This document shows positions 33,304 to 42,952 of a stretch of 64,000 nt of DNA, piece by piece. The stretch comes from Roseomonas nitratireducens (GTDB lineage: Bacteria > Pseudomonadota > Alphaproteobacteria > Acetobacterales > Acetobacteraceae). Positions within the stretch are counted from its first letter, which is position 1. Each line of letters begins with the position of its first letter. Where the stretch lies: the NCBI RefSeq assembly GCF_017813355.1, contig NZ_JAGIYZ010000007.1:1-64000 (forward strand), given 5' to 3'. The translations under genes were made by a program, and so were the position numbers. The notes below the pieces were generated by a model. That model was not told the DNA's origin. It saw only the letters and a list, made by a program, of their open reading frames with translations, and ran no database searches.

Positions 33304-34536
33304 ATGCCGCAAGACCGCGCCAACAGCATCGACGCCGCGCTGCGCGGGCGCGCCCGTCGCGTCATTCCCGGCGGGCTCTGGGGGCATCTGAACGCGGCGA
33401 ACCTGCCTGAGGGCTACCCGCAATTCTTCGCCTCCGGCGAGGGCTGCCGGCTGCGCGACGCAGATGGCAGGGAGTTCGTCGACCTGATGTGCGCCTGGGG
33501 CCCGATGGTGGTCGGCTATCGCCACCCGGCGGTCGAGGAAGCGGCGCGTCGCCAGGCCGAACGCGGCGACGCGATGAACGGCCCCGCCCCGGTGCTCGTG
33601 GAACTCGCCGAGACGCTGGTCGAGATGATCCCGCACGCCGATTGGTGCCTGTTCGAGAAGAACGGCACCGATGCGACCACGGCCTGCGTGACCATCGCGC
33701 GCGCCGGCACGGGGCGGCGCAAGGTGCTGGTCGCGCGCGGGTCTTATCATGGCGCGGCGCCGTGGTGCACGCCTTCGTTGGCTGGCGTCACAGCGGAGGA
33801 TCGCGCGCATATCCTACACTTCGACTACAACGACGCGGCGTCGCTCCAGGCGGCGGCCGAGGACGCGAAGGGCGACCTGGCCGCGGTGATCGTCACCGCC
33901 TTTCGCCACGACATGGGGCGCGACCTGGAACTGCCCGACCCGGACTTCGCCCGCACCGCGCGCGAGATCTGCAACGCGACCGGCGCGGCGCTGATCCTGG
34001 ACGACGTGCGGGCCGGCTTCCGGCTGCATCTCGGCGGCTCCTGGGAGACGATCGGGGTACGCCCCGATCTCGCCGCCTACAGCAAGGCGATCGCCAACGG
34101 CCACGCGTTGTCAGCGGTGACCGGCGGGGATGCGTTCCGCGACGCGGCGATGCGCATCTACACGACGGGATCCTTCTGGTGCGCGGCGGTGCCGATGGCC
34201 GCGGCGATGGCGACGCTGGCCGAGCTGCGGCGCGTCGACGGCCCCGCGCATATGCGCGCGATGGGCGATCGCCTGCGCCTGGGCCTCGATGCGCTGGCGG
34301 CGCGGCACGGCATCGGCATCCGCCAGAGCGGCCCGCCGCAGATGCCGCTGCTGCTGTTCGAAGGCGACAGTGATTGGCAACGCGGCGCCGCCTTCTGTGC
34401 CGCGGCGCTGCGCGCGGGCGCGTATTTCCACCCCCGGCACAACATGTTCCTGTCCTGCGCGCACGCGCCGTCCGACATCGACCTTGCGCTGCAGGCGGCG
34501 GATGAAGGCTTCGCCGCCGTGGCACGCATGGGCTGA
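33304..34536 (+). CDS. Class III PLP-dependent aminotransferase (GSA-aminomutase-like)
   Basis: Protein of 410 residues. It has the class III layout: DADGREFVDLMCAWGPMVVGYRHP, cofactor phosphate contact near FEKNGTDAT, an aromatic/His stack YHGAAPWC, the PLP Asp in ILDDVRAGFR and the Schiff-base Lys in YSKAIANGHALSA. It resembles HemL-type enzymes but lacks a hem context, so a catabolic omega-type transaminase or aminomutase is more likely. It is divergent from the amidase gene and ends 4 nt from the convergent acylase gene. Confidence 0.87.
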   Translation: MPQDRANSIDAALRGRARRVIPGGLWGHLNAANLPEGYPQFFASGEGCRLRDADGREFVDLMCAWGPMVVGYRHPAVEEAARRQAERGDAMNGPAPVLVELAETLVEMIPHADWCLFEKNGTDATTACVTIARAGTGRRKVLVARGSYHGAAPWCTPSLAGVTAEDRAHILHFDYNDAASLQAAAEDAKGDLAAVIVTAFRHDMGRDLELPDPDFARTAREICNATGAALILDDVRAGFRLHLGGSWETIGVRPDLAAYSKAIANGHALSAVTGGDAFRDAAMRIYTTGSFWCAAVPMAAAMATLAELRRVDGPAHMRAMGDRLRLGLDALAARHGIGIRQSGPPQMPLLLFEGDSDWQRGAAFCAAALRAGAYFHPRHNMFLSCAHAPSDIDLALQAADEGFAAVARMG

Positions 34537-34540
34537 CGCG

Positions 34541-36829
34541 TCAGCCCGGCTCCAGCGGCTGCCGCGCGCTGGCGGAGGCCGCGATGCCTTCCCAGCCGTA
34601 GCGCATCGGCGTCAGCCGCGCCTCGGCCCAGGCCGCGTGCTGGTCGGCATAGTGCGGACTGCCCGGATGGCCGGAGGCCCCGTGGAAGACGGTCCAGCGC
34701 GAATTCTCCCAGGCGCCGACATCGAACACGTAGCGCGCGAGTGCGCCATAGGTCGCGCGCGGTCCGCCCGAGGGCAGCAGCCCGTTGGCGAAGACAGTGT
34801 CGCCATCGCCGCCGATCGCCTGCGCAGGCGGGTCGAGCAGCGGCGCGACATCCGGGAACAGTGCGCCGAGCGGATGGGCGAAGCGCGGCCGGTGCGCCTC
34901 CCCCCAAGGCTGCGCCGCGATGGGATCGACCGCGGCGACCTTCAGCGCCGCCTGCAACGCCTGCGCCCAACTCCAGCCGCCGAGCAGCGTGGCGTCATCG
35001 GCGCGCAGCAGCGTCGGCAGCGTCCACCACAGCTGGTTCAGCGGCACGACCCCGGGCGGGACCGCGAGCAGCGGATCGCCCGCGAGCCTGCCAAGACCGC
35101 TGCGCTCGGCCAGGATGCGCGTCAGCGCGAGACGCGAGGCGAAATAGCCGCTGGCCGCGAGGCTGTCCGCGGCCATGCGACCATCCCAGCCGAGCAGCCT
35201 TTCGCGCAGTGCCGCCGCCGCCGCATCGTCCGGCGCTGGCAGCGCGGTCAGGCGATCGCGCAGCAGCAGCGCATTGGCCGAGAGCGTGTCGCCATGGATC
35301 GCCTCGGCCGCCATGCCGGGCTGCGCGAGCAGGCTGCCGATCCGCCGCGCGCGGGTGGGCGGATGGCAGTCGGTGCAGAGGTAGTCCGCCCCGCCATCGG
35401 CGACGACGCGGTTGTTCGCCGTGACGATCGCGCCGTCCGCCGGGTCGATCTGCCGTGGCATGGCCTCGAAGGGGATCCAGCCCTGCCATTCATGCGCACC
35501 AGTCCAACCGGGCACTGGCAGCCATCCATTCGCGCGTGGCCGCCGCGGCACCATGGCGCGCAACAGGTGGCCGATCCGTCCCGCCGTATCCGCAGCGACC
35601 AGGTTATGGTCGATCAGGCCCCAGCCGCGCGTCGCCTCGAACAGCGCCGGTACGCCATCCGCCCGCAGCATGCGCGGCAGGCAGTCGAAGGAAAGGTCGG
35701 TCTCGGCGAATTGCACGGAGCGCAGCGCGATCGCGGTGCCGGAGGCCGGATCGCCGACGACCACCGGGCCGTGCGCCGTCTCGATCACCTCGATCTCGCG
35801 CGCCTTGTCGCCGCGCACGGCGATGGTCTCGCGCCGGCGGCGTACCGGCAGCCAGGCGTCGCGGAACAGGTGGTGCGAGGCATCGGCATCGAAGCGTTCG
35901 ACGAACAGGTCGTGGATGTCGACGAAGGCGTGCGTCACGCACCAGGCGACGCGCCCGTTGTGCGCGAAATGGGGAAAGCCCGGCACGCCGGGCACGGTCA
36001 GCCCGACCACGTCGAAGGCCTCGCAGGCGATGTGCCCCTGCGCGTACATGTTCGGGATCTCGAAGAGGCGATGCGGATCGCCGGCGAGCAGCGGCCGGCC
36101 CGTCGCGCTGCGCGCGGCCGACAGCGCCCAGTTGTTGCTGCCGCCACCTGTCGCATCGGGCGCCGCGCGGTCGAGCAGCGCGGCGACCGCGGGCGCAAGG
36201 TCGCCCAGCGTCGCGGTCCAGCGCGCCGCCTCGACGCCGGGCGGGATGCACAGCAGGTCGATACCGCCATCCTCGTAGCGCAGCTTCGCCGCCTGCTCGG
36301 TGCCCAGCGCCGGCAGCGCCGCGGCGCGCCACAGCTTGAACCAGACCGAGCCCATCAGCAGGCCGAGCCGGCGCATCACCGCGATCGGGTGCCAGGCTTC
36401 CCAGCGCAGGGGCGCAGCGCCGAGCAACGCATGCTCCGCCGATGGCGGCGCGCCGGAGCCGAGGAAGGCGTTCACCCCCGCGACATAGGCCTGCAGCATT
36501 CCCCGCGCCTCGTCGCCGAGGGCGGCGTAGTCCCGCCGGCAGGTCGCCTCCATGCCGAGCCGCCGGCACAGCGCGTCCATCTCGGCGGCCGGCGCGCCGA
36601 GCCATTCCGCGCTGCGCCCGAGCGCGCGGCGCAGGTTGAGCTCCATCTGGAACAGCCGGTCCTGCGCATGCACGAAGCCTTGCGCCACGAAGGCGTCATG
36701 CTGGCTGCGCGCCCGGATGTGCGGGATGCCCTCGGGGTCGCGGAATACGTTAACGGCTTCGGACAGGCCGGCGACGCGCAGCGCGCCGGTCAGGGGCGGC
36801 AGCGCCGCGCGCAGCGTCTCGGGCGTCAT
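34541..36829 (-). CDS. Penicillin acylase-family Ntn hydrolase
   Basis: Protein of 762 residues, the normal precursor length. The autoproteolytic site and nucleophile are clear at GGGSNNWALS, with Ser231 as the first residue of the beta chain after self-cleavage; the alpha part has VFRDPEGIPHIRA and GFVHAQDRLFQME, and a downstream TANNRVV segment supplies the oxyanion Asn. Substrates in the family include penicillins, N-acyl homoserine lactones and acyl peptides. Unusually, no signal peptide is present. It is coupled by ATGA overlap to a peptide-type receptor gene. Confidence 0.9.
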   Translation of the reverse strand: MTPETLRAALPPLTGALRVAGLSEAVNVFRDPEGIPHIRARSQHDAFVAQGFVHAQDRLFQMELNLRRALGRSAEWLGAPAAEMDALCRRLGMEATCRRDYAALGDEARGMLQAYVAGVNAFLGSGAPPSAEHALLGAAPLRWEAWHPIAVMRRLGLLMGSVWFKLWRAAALPALGTEQAAKLRYEDGGIDLLCIPPGVEAARWTATLGDLAPAVAALLDRAAPDATGGGSNNWALSAARSATGRPLLAGDPHRLFEIPNMYAQGHIACEAFDVVGLTVPGVPGFPHFAHNGRVAWCVTHAFVDIHDLFVERFDADASHHLFRDAWLPVRRRRETIAVRGDKAREIEVIETAHGPVVVGDPASGTAIALRSVQFAETDLSFDCLPRMLRADGVPALFEATRGWGLIDHNLVAADTAGRIGHLLRAMVPRRPRANGWLPVPGWTGAHEWQGWIPFEAMPRQIDPADGAIVTANNRVVADGGADYLCTDCHPPTRARRIGSLLAQPGMAAEAIHGDTLSANALLLRDRLTALPAPDDAAAAALRERLLGWDGRMAADSLAASGYFASRLALTRILAERSGLGRLAGDPLLAVPPGVVPLNQLWWTLPTLLRADDATLLGGWSWAQALQAALKVAAVDPIAAQPWGEAHRPRFAHPLGALFPDVAPLLDPPAQAIGGDGDTVFANGLLPSGGPRATYGALARYVFDVGAWENSRWTVFHGASGHPGSPHYADQHAAWAEARLTPMRYGWEGIAASASARQPLEPG

Positions 36830-38403
36830 CCGGCGAGGTCCACCTCCCAGAACATCGGGTAGGAGGATTGGATCATGTTGTTCAGGTTCGTGCGGTAGCC
36901 GGCGGGAATGGTGAACTGCCCCCACATCACCGCGGGCGTGAGGTCATAGGCGATGGTCTGGATCTCGGCGGCGACGCGCGCGCGCGCGGCGTCGTCCTCG
37001 GCGCGCGCGAAGGATTGCAGCAGGGCGGGAATGCGGTCGTCGCAGGACCAGCCGGGGAAGTCGGCACAAGTCGACGCCACGTAGAAATGCGTGAGCGGGG
37101 AGAACATGTCCGTGCCGTTCGAATAGACCGAGAACATCGACCAGCCGTCGCGCCGCACGCGCCGCGCCAGCACGGTGCCCCAGTCCATCACCTGCTGGTC
37201 GACGGTGAAGCCGGCCGCCTTCATGTTCTGCACCAGCACCATCGACGCGGTCTGGCTGATCGACCCGGCCACCTCCATGGCGATCACCGGTTCGCCGCGA
37301 TAGCCGGCGGCCCGCAGTTCCGCGCGCGCGCCCTCGATGTCGACCCGCGCGCCGGCGGCGCCCGCCGTGCTGGAATACGGCGCGTCGCACATCCAGAAGG
37401 ACGGGCATTGCGGCGCGCGGAAGCGTTCAGGCACGCCGATCGCGGTCAGCACCGCCTGCTGGTCCGCGAGCTTCCAAAGCACGCGGCGGATCGCCGGGTT
37501 GTCGAAGGGCGCGACCGCGTGGTTGAGCCGGAAATTGCCCTGGAACTGGTGCAGCCCGCCCAGGCCGAGCAGCCGCACGCCCCGCGCGCGCTCGAGCCGT
37601 GGCAGCAGGTCGAAGGGCAGGTACTGCATGTAGTGGATCTCGCCCTGCATCAGGGCCGCCGCGCCGGTCACCTGGTCGGGCATGACGCGCAGGTTCAGCT
37701 GGTCGATCTTCACGCGCTTGCCGCCCGCCAGGAAATCCGGCGGCTCGGCGCGCGGCACGTATTCGGCGAAGCGTTCCAGCACCATGACGTTGCCCGGGCG
37801 CCAGAGATCCGCGCGGAAGCGGAAGGGGCCGGATCCGACGATCTCGGTGACGCGCTGCGTGTTTGGCACGCGCGCCAGGCGCTCGGGCATCATCACCGGA
37901 AGCGGCGCGTTGGGCTTTCCCAGCACCTGCAGCAGCAGCGGGAAGGGTTCCTTCAGCACCAGCGTGAAGGTCCGCGCGTCGGTCGCTTCCAGCGACGCGG
38001 TCGCGGCCTGCAGCATCCGCCCGAGCGGATCGCGCGGCGCCCAGCGGTTCAGCGACAGGACGCACTCCGCCGCCGTGACCGGCGCGCCATCGTGCCACTT
38101 CAACCCGTCGCGCAGGCGGAAGCGCCAGGTGAGCCGGTCGGCCGAACTCTCCCACGCCTCGACCATCTGCGGCCGGATCTGGCCGCGATCGTCCATGGCG
38201 AAGAGCGTGTCGAAGACATGCGTCGCGAAGGTGCGCGTGATGGCGGCGGTGATCACATGCGGGTCGAGGATGACGACCTCGGATTCCAGCACGACATCCA
38301 GGGCCCGCGCGGCGCGCGCTTCCGGCGGGCGGATGATGCCCGAGGCGGCGAGCGCGGCCCCGCCTGCCAGGATGCTTCTGCGGCCCGTCGTTGCGTGCGC
38401 CAT
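36826..38403 (-). CDS. ABC transporter substrate-binding protein, family 5 (peptide type)
   Basis: Protein of 525 residues with a twin-arginine-like signal (TTGRRSILAGGAALAASGII). Family-5 features: PQMVEAWESSADRLTWRFRL, LKWHDGAPVTAAECVLSL, GSGPFRFRADLW. It overlaps the acylase start by 4 nt, suggesting that it captures the acylase substrate or a product. No permease or ATPase is adjacent. It resembles the receptor at 8237-9832 in architecture and may share a permease with it elsewhere. Confidence 0.9.
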   Translation of the reverse strand: MAHATTGRRSILAGGAALAASGIIRPPEARAARALDVVLESEVVILDPHVITAAITRTFATHVFDTLFAMDDRGQIRPQMVEAWESSADRLTWRFRLRDGLKWHDGAPVTAAECVLSLNRWAPRDPLGRMLQAATASLEATDARTFTLVLKEPFPLLLQVLGKPNAPLPVMMPERLARVPNTQRVTEIVGSGPFRFRADLWRPGNVMVLERFAEYVPRAEPPDFLAGGKRVKIDQLNLRVMPDQVTGAAALMQGEIHYMQYLPFDLLPRLERARGVRLLGLGGLHQFQGNFRLNHAVAPFDNPAIRRVLWKLADQQAVLTAIGVPERFRAPQCPSFWMCDAPYSSTAGAAGARVDIEGARAELRAAGYRGEPVIAMEVAGSISQTASMVLVQNMKAAGFTVDQQVMDWGTVLARRVRRDGWSMFSVYSNGTDMFSPLTHFYVASTCADFPGWSCDDRIPALLQSFARAEDDAARARVAAEIQTIAYDLTPAVMWGQFTIPAGYRTNLNNMIQSSYPMFWEVDLAG

Positions 38404-38519
38404 CACCGCTTCCTCCGCCCTTGTCGGGCGAAGCCTAGCAGCCTGCCGATGGCGCGCCAGCCCGGCGACGGGCGGTCCGCCGGCCGCCGGGCGTCTGGCC
38501 CGTCCGCGTCCGGCGGGCG

Positions 38520-39701
38520 CTACCCGGCGAAGGGAACGTGCACGCGTCCCTGCATCAGCACGCGCGCGCTGCGGCTCATGATGGCCTTGGTCACCTTCCA
38601 CTGGCCGTCCACCTCCAGCGCCTGGGAACCGACGCGCAGCGTGCCGGAAGGGTGGCCGAAGCAGACGGATTCGCGCGCGCCGCCGCCGGCCGCGAGGTTG
38701 ACCAGCGTGCCCGGTATGGCGGCGGCCGTCGCGATGGCGACGGAGGCCGTTCCCATCATGGCGTGGTGCAGCTTGCCCATCGACATCGCCCGCACCAGCA
38801 AGTCGACATCGCCGACGCCGATCCGCTTGCCGCTGGAGGCCACATAGGCCTTGGGCCGCGACACCCAGGCGACCTTGGGCGTATGCTGGCGCTGCGCGGC
38901 ATCGGCGATCGACTTGATCAGGCCCATGCGCAGCGCGCCGTGCGCGCGGATCGTCTCCAGGCGCGCCAGCGTCGCGGCATCGCCGTTGACGTCGTCCTGC
39001 AGCTCGGCGCCGTGGAAGCCGAGTGCATCGGCCTCCAGGAAGATGGTCGGTATGCCCGAATTGATCATCGTCGCGCGGAAGGTGCCCACGCCCGGCACCT
39101 CCAGCGCATCCACCAGATTGCCGGTGGGGAACATCGCCCCACCCTCGCCTTCCTCGGCCGGATCCATGAATTCGAGCCGGACCTCGGCCGCCGGGAAGGT
39201 CACGCCGTCGAGCTCGAAATCGCCGGTTTCCTGCACCTCGCCGGCGGTCATCGGGACGTGGGAGATGATGGTCTTGCCGATATTGGCCTGCCAGATACGG
39301 ACGACGGCGACGCCGTCGCGAGGCACGCGGGCAGGATCGATCAGGCCGTTGCTGATCGCGAAGGGACCGACCGCGGCGGACAGGTTGCCGCAATTGCCCG
39401 ACCAGTCGACGAAGGCCTTGTCGATCGAGACCTGGCCGAACAGGTAGTCCACGTCATGGTCCGGCCGCGTGCTGCGGCTCAGGATCACGGTCTTGCTGGT
39501 GCTGGAGGTGGCCGCGCCCATGCCGTCAGTCTGCTTGCCGTAGGGATCCGGGCTGCCGATCACGCGCATCAGCAGCCGGTCGCGCGGCGCGCCAGGGACG
39601 CGCGCCACGTCCGGCAGGTCGTCCAGCACGAAGAAGACGCCCTTGCTGGTGCCGCCGCGCATGTAGGTGGCGGGAATCCTGATCTGCGGTGGGTGTGCCA
39701 T
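38520..39701 (-). CDS. prpF: PrpF-family 2-methylaconitate isomerase
   Basis: Protein of 393 residues. PrpF signatures: IPATYMRGGTSKGVFF at the N-terminus, QTDGMGAATSSTSK, DWSGNCGNLSAAVGPFAI and GKLHHAMMGTASVAIA. PrpF isomerises the 2-methylaconitate made by AcnD so that aconitase can finish the methylcitrate cycle. It follows acnD by 78 nt. In other contexts PrpF-like proteins act on 4-oxalomesaconate, but the acnD neighbour settles the likely role. Confidence 0.92.
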   Translation of the reverse strand: MAHPPQIRIPATYMRGGTSKGVFFVLDDLPDVARVPGAPRDRLLMRVIGSPDPYGKQTDGMGAATSSTSKTVILSRSTRPDHDVDYLFGQVSIDKAFVDWSGNCGNLSAAVGPFAISNGLIDPARVPRDGVAVVRIWQANIGKTIISHVPMTAGEVQETGDFELDGVTFPAAEVRLEFMDPAEEGEGGAMFPTGNLVDALEVPGVGTFRATMINSGIPTIFLEADALGFHGAELQDDVNGDAATLARLETIRAHGALRMGLIKSIADAAQRQHTPKVAWVSRPKAYVASSGKRIGVGDVDLLVRAMSMGKLHHAMMGTASVAIATAAAIPGTLVNLAAGGGARESVCFGHPSGTLRVGSQALEVDGQWKVTKAIMSRSARVLMQGRVHVPFAG

Positions 39702-39779
39702 GCTGGCTTCCTGCGCGATGCCGTGGTCGGAGGATGCCGCGCGCCCGCCTTTGTCGAGGCGGCAGGCGCGCGGGAAGGG

Positions 39780-42392
39780 TCAGACGACCTGTCGGCCGCC
39801 CTGCGGGGCCTCGGCCTCGAGGAAGTCCTGCGCGAAGCGCTGCAGCACGCCGCCCGCCTCGTAGATCGAGACTTCCTCCGCCGTGTCCAGCCGGCAGGTC
39901 ACGGGGGTTTCCATGGTGGTGCCGTCGCGGCGGTGGATCGTCAGCGTCAGGTCTGCGCCGGGCGTGCGGGCGCCGATGACGTCGTAGGTCTCGGTGCCGT
40001 CCAGGCCCAGCGTCAGCCTGGTGGTGCCGGGCTTGAACTCCAGCGGCAGCACGCCCATCCCGATCAGGTTGGTGCGATGGATGCGTTCGAAGCCTTCCGC
40101 GACGATGGCCTCGACACCCGCGAGGCGCACGCCCTTCGCCGCCCAGTCGCGCGAGGATCCCTGCCCGTAATCCGCCCCCGCCACGATGATGAGCGGCTGC
40201 TTGCGCGCCATGTAGGTCTCGATGGCCTCCCACATGCGCATGGTCTGGCCTTCCGGTTCCACGCGCGCCAGGGAACCCTTGCGCGGCGTGCCATCGGCGT
40301 TGCGCGCCATCTCGTTGACCAGCGTGGGATTGGCGAAGGTGGCGCGCAGCGCGGTCAGGTGGTCGCCCCGGTGGGTGGCGTAGGAATTGAAGTCCTCCTC
40401 CGGCAGGCCCATCCGCGCCAGGTACTCGCCCGCCGCGCTGTCGGGCAGGATGGCGTTCGATGGCGACAGGTGGTCGGTGGTGATGTTGTCGCCCAGCAGC
40501 GCGAGCGGACGCATGCCGCGCAGGGTGCGCTCGCCGGCCAGCGCGCCTTCCCAATAGGGCGGGCGGCGGATGTAGGTGCTCTGCGGGCGCCAGTCGTAAA
40601 GCGGCTCGACCTTCCTGCGCGCGCCTCGGTTGCCGAACATCGGCGCATAGACCTTGCGGAACTGCTCGGGCTTCACCGCGCTGGCGACGACGGCGTCGAT
40701 CTCCTCGTCGGTCGGCCAGATGTCCTTCAGGCGGATCTCCTTGCCGTCGGCATCCACGCCCAGCACGTCCCGCTCGATGTCGAAGCGGATGGTGCCGGCG
40801 ATCGCATAGGCCACCACGAGCGGCGGGGAAGCGAGGAAGGCCTGCTTCGCGTAGGGATGGATGCGCCCGTCGAAGTTCCGGTTCCCCGACAGCACGGCGG
40901 TCGCGTAGAGGTCGCGGTCGATGATCTCCTGCTGGATGCGCGGGTCGAGCGCGCCGGACATGCCGTTGCAGGTGGTGCAGGCGAAGGCGACCAGGCCGAA
41001 GCCGAGCGCCTCCAGGTGCGGCGTGAGGCCGGCCTCGTCCAGGTACAGCGCCACCGTCTTGGACCCGGGCGCGAGCGACGACTTCACCCAGGGCTTGCGC
41101 TTCAGCCCGGCGCGATGGGCGTTGCGCGCCAGCAGGCCGGCGGCGATCACGTTGCGGGGGTTGGAGGTGTTCGTGCAGCTCGTGATGGCCGCGATGATGA
41201 CCGCGCCATCGGGCATCAGCCCGGCTTCCTGCGTCACCGGCCCCGCGATGCCGCGTGCCGCGAGGTCCGCGACCGGCAGGCGGCGATGCGGGTTGGACGG
41301 CCCCGCGAGGGTCCGCACCACGGTGGACAGGTCGAAGCGCAGCACGCGCTCGTACTGCACCTTCGCCAGGTCGTCCGACCACAGGCCGGCGACCTTCGCA
41401 TACGTTTCCACCAGCCTGACCTGCGCGTCCTCGCGCCCGGTCAGGCGCAGGTAGTCGATGGTCTGCCGGTCGATCGAGAACATCGCGGCGGTGGCACCGT
41501 ATTCTGGCGCCATGTTGGAGATGGTGGCGCGGTCGCCGAGCGTCAGGCTCGACGCGCCCGGGCCGTAGAATTCCAGCCAGGCGCCGACCACCCGTTCCTT
41601 GCGCAGGAACTCGGTCAGCGTCAGCACGATGTCCGTCGCGGTGATCCCCGCGGCCGCCTTGCCCGTCAGCTCCACGCCCACGATGTCGGGCAGGCGCATC
41701 CACGACGCCCGGCCGAGCATGACGTTCTCGGCCTCGAGCCCGCCCACGCCGATGGCGATGACGCCCAGTGCGTCGACATGCGGCGTGTGGCTGTCCGTGC
41801 CGACCAGCGTGTCGGGGAAGGCCACGCCGTCCTGCGTGCAGATGACCGGCGACATCCGCTCCAGGTTGATCTGGTGCATGATGCCGTTGCCGGGGGGGAC
41901 GATCTCCATGTTCTCGAAGGCGTGGCGCGTCCACTCGATGAAATGGAAGCGGTCCTCGTTGCGGCGGTCCTCGATGGCGCGGTTCTTCGCGAAGGCGTCC
42001 TTCTCGAAGCCGGCATGCTCCACGGCCAGGGAGTGGTCCACGATGAGTTGCACCGGCACGACCGGGTTCACCTTGGACGGGTCGCCGCCCTTCTGGGCGA
42101 TCGCGTCGCGCAGGCCAGCGAGGTCGACCAGCGCGGTCTGGCCGAGGATGTCGTGGCAGACGACGCGGGCCGGATACCAGGGAAAGTCGATCTCGCGCTT
42201 GCGCTCGATCAGCTGCGTCAGGGCGGCCGTCAGCAGTGCCGGGTCGCAGCGCCGGACCAGGTTCTCCGCCAGGACGCGCACGGTGTAGGGCAGGCCGTCA
42301 TAGGCACCCGGCGTGATCGCCTCGATTGCCGCGCGCGCGTCGAAGAAGGTCAGCTCCGTGCCGGGCAGGGGCTTGCGGTATCGCGTGTTCAT
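39780..42392 (-). CDS. acnD: Fe/S-dependent 2-methylisocitrate dehydratase AcnD
   Basis: Protein of 870 residues of the aconitase family. The [4Fe-4S] cysteines lie in TSCTNTSNP and CTTCNGMSG; substrate loops LVGTDSHTPHVD and the swivelling domain ASRDW-like SSRDWAAKG are present. The start MNTRYRKPLPGT is at 42392. The prpF neighbour identifies it as AcnD rather than AcnA. It dehydrates 2-methylcitrate in propionate breakdown. prpB and prpC are not in the window, so the rest of the cycle must be elsewhere. Confidence 0.9.
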   Translation of the reverse strand: MNTRYRKPLPGTELTFFDARAAIEAITPGAYDGLPYTVRVLAENLVRRCDPALLTAALTQLIERKREIDFPWYPARVVCHDILGQTALVDLAGLRDAIAQKGGDPSKVNPVVPVQLIVDHSLAVEHAGFEKDAFAKNRAIEDRRNEDRFHFIEWTRHAFENMEIVPPGNGIMHQINLERMSPVICTQDGVAFPDTLVGTDSHTPHVDALGVIAIGVGGLEAENVMLGRASWMRLPDIVGVELTGKAAAGITATDIVLTLTEFLRKERVVGAWLEFYGPGASSLTLGDRATISNMAPEYGATAAMFSIDRQTIDYLRLTGREDAQVRLVETYAKVAGLWSDDLAKVQYERVLRFDLSTVVRTLAGPSNPHRRLPVADLAARGIAGPVTQEAGLMPDGAVIIAAITSCTNTSNPRNVIAAGLLARNAHRAGLKRKPWVKSSLAPGSKTVALYLDEAGLTPHLEALGFGLVAFACTTCNGMSGALDPRIQQEIIDRDLYATAVLSGNRNFDGRIHPYAKQAFLASPPLVVAYAIAGTIRFDIERDVLGVDADGKEIRLKDIWPTDEEIDAVVASAVKPEQFRKVYAPMFGNRGARRKVEPLYDWRPQSTYIRRPPYWEGALAGERTLRGMRPLALLGDNITTDHLSPSNAILPDSAAGEYLARMGLPEEDFNSYATHRGDHLTALRATFANPTLVNEMARNADGTPRKGSLARVEPEGQTMRMWEAIETYMARKQPLIIVAGADYGQGSSRDWAAKGVRLAGVEAIVAEGFERIHRTNLIGMGVLPLEFKPGTTRLTLGLDGTETYDVIGARTPGADLTLTIHRRDGTTMETPVTCRLDTAEEVSIYEAGGVLQRFAQDFLEAEAPQGGRQVV

Positions 42393-42764
42393 GGCTCGCT
42401 CCGTGCCGGGGTCTTCGCGGAGGACTGACACCCAAAGATCCATCCGGCAGCATCAGTGTGTTGCTGGATCGGCGATCTGGCCAGCCCGCCGCGAGGACGG
42501 TGCGGGCGCCGCAGGATGTGGCCGTTTCCGGCGTGGTTCGCCGGCGGCACCCGCGGGAACGGCTACTGGATGCGGTGCCCCTGCGCAAGCCGGATCGCCG
42601 GTGCCGGGGAGGCGCGACAGGCGCGGAACGGAGCCGCGATGGGCTGTCCGTCGGGCGCTCGGTCGCGCCGGGATCCGATGAGGGTCGCGATGCGAGGCGG
42701 CCACGCATCCGTTGCCCAGCGCGAGGTCGCGCATCGGGGCTGGCAAGGCAGGCATCTGGAGAAC
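42393..42764. other. Intergenic region between acnD and tRNA-Arg, no gene seen
   Basis: This 372-nt gap lies upstream of acnD (minus) and downstream of the tRNA (also minus). Frames through it have no recognisable domain. It should hold the acnD promoter, but I find no convincing -35/-10 pair. An 11-bp palindrome GATCGGCGATC lies at 42467-42477; its role is unknown. Confidence 0.45.
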
Positions 42765-42841
<77 letters not shown>

Positions 42842-42952
42842 AATGCCCGCAGCCATAGCCCAGCCGCCCCGGCGAAGGAAGCCCCGCGCGCCGCGACCAG
42901 CCCGGGGGTCATCCGGCTTCCCGCCCCGCGTCGCCCCGGCCACCCTTCCGGC

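Noticed and set aside
34130..36862. A 910-codon plus-strand open frame antisense to the acylase gene
   Set aside because: Shadow of the aminotransferase and acylase coding frames; composition is Arg/Pro/Ala-rich with no motif.
38538..42428. A 1296-codon open frame on the plus strand antisense to acnD and prpF
   Set aside because: It is the GC-rich shadow of two clear genes; its translation is rich in Arg, Gly, His and Ala with no domain, and it has no ribosome site.
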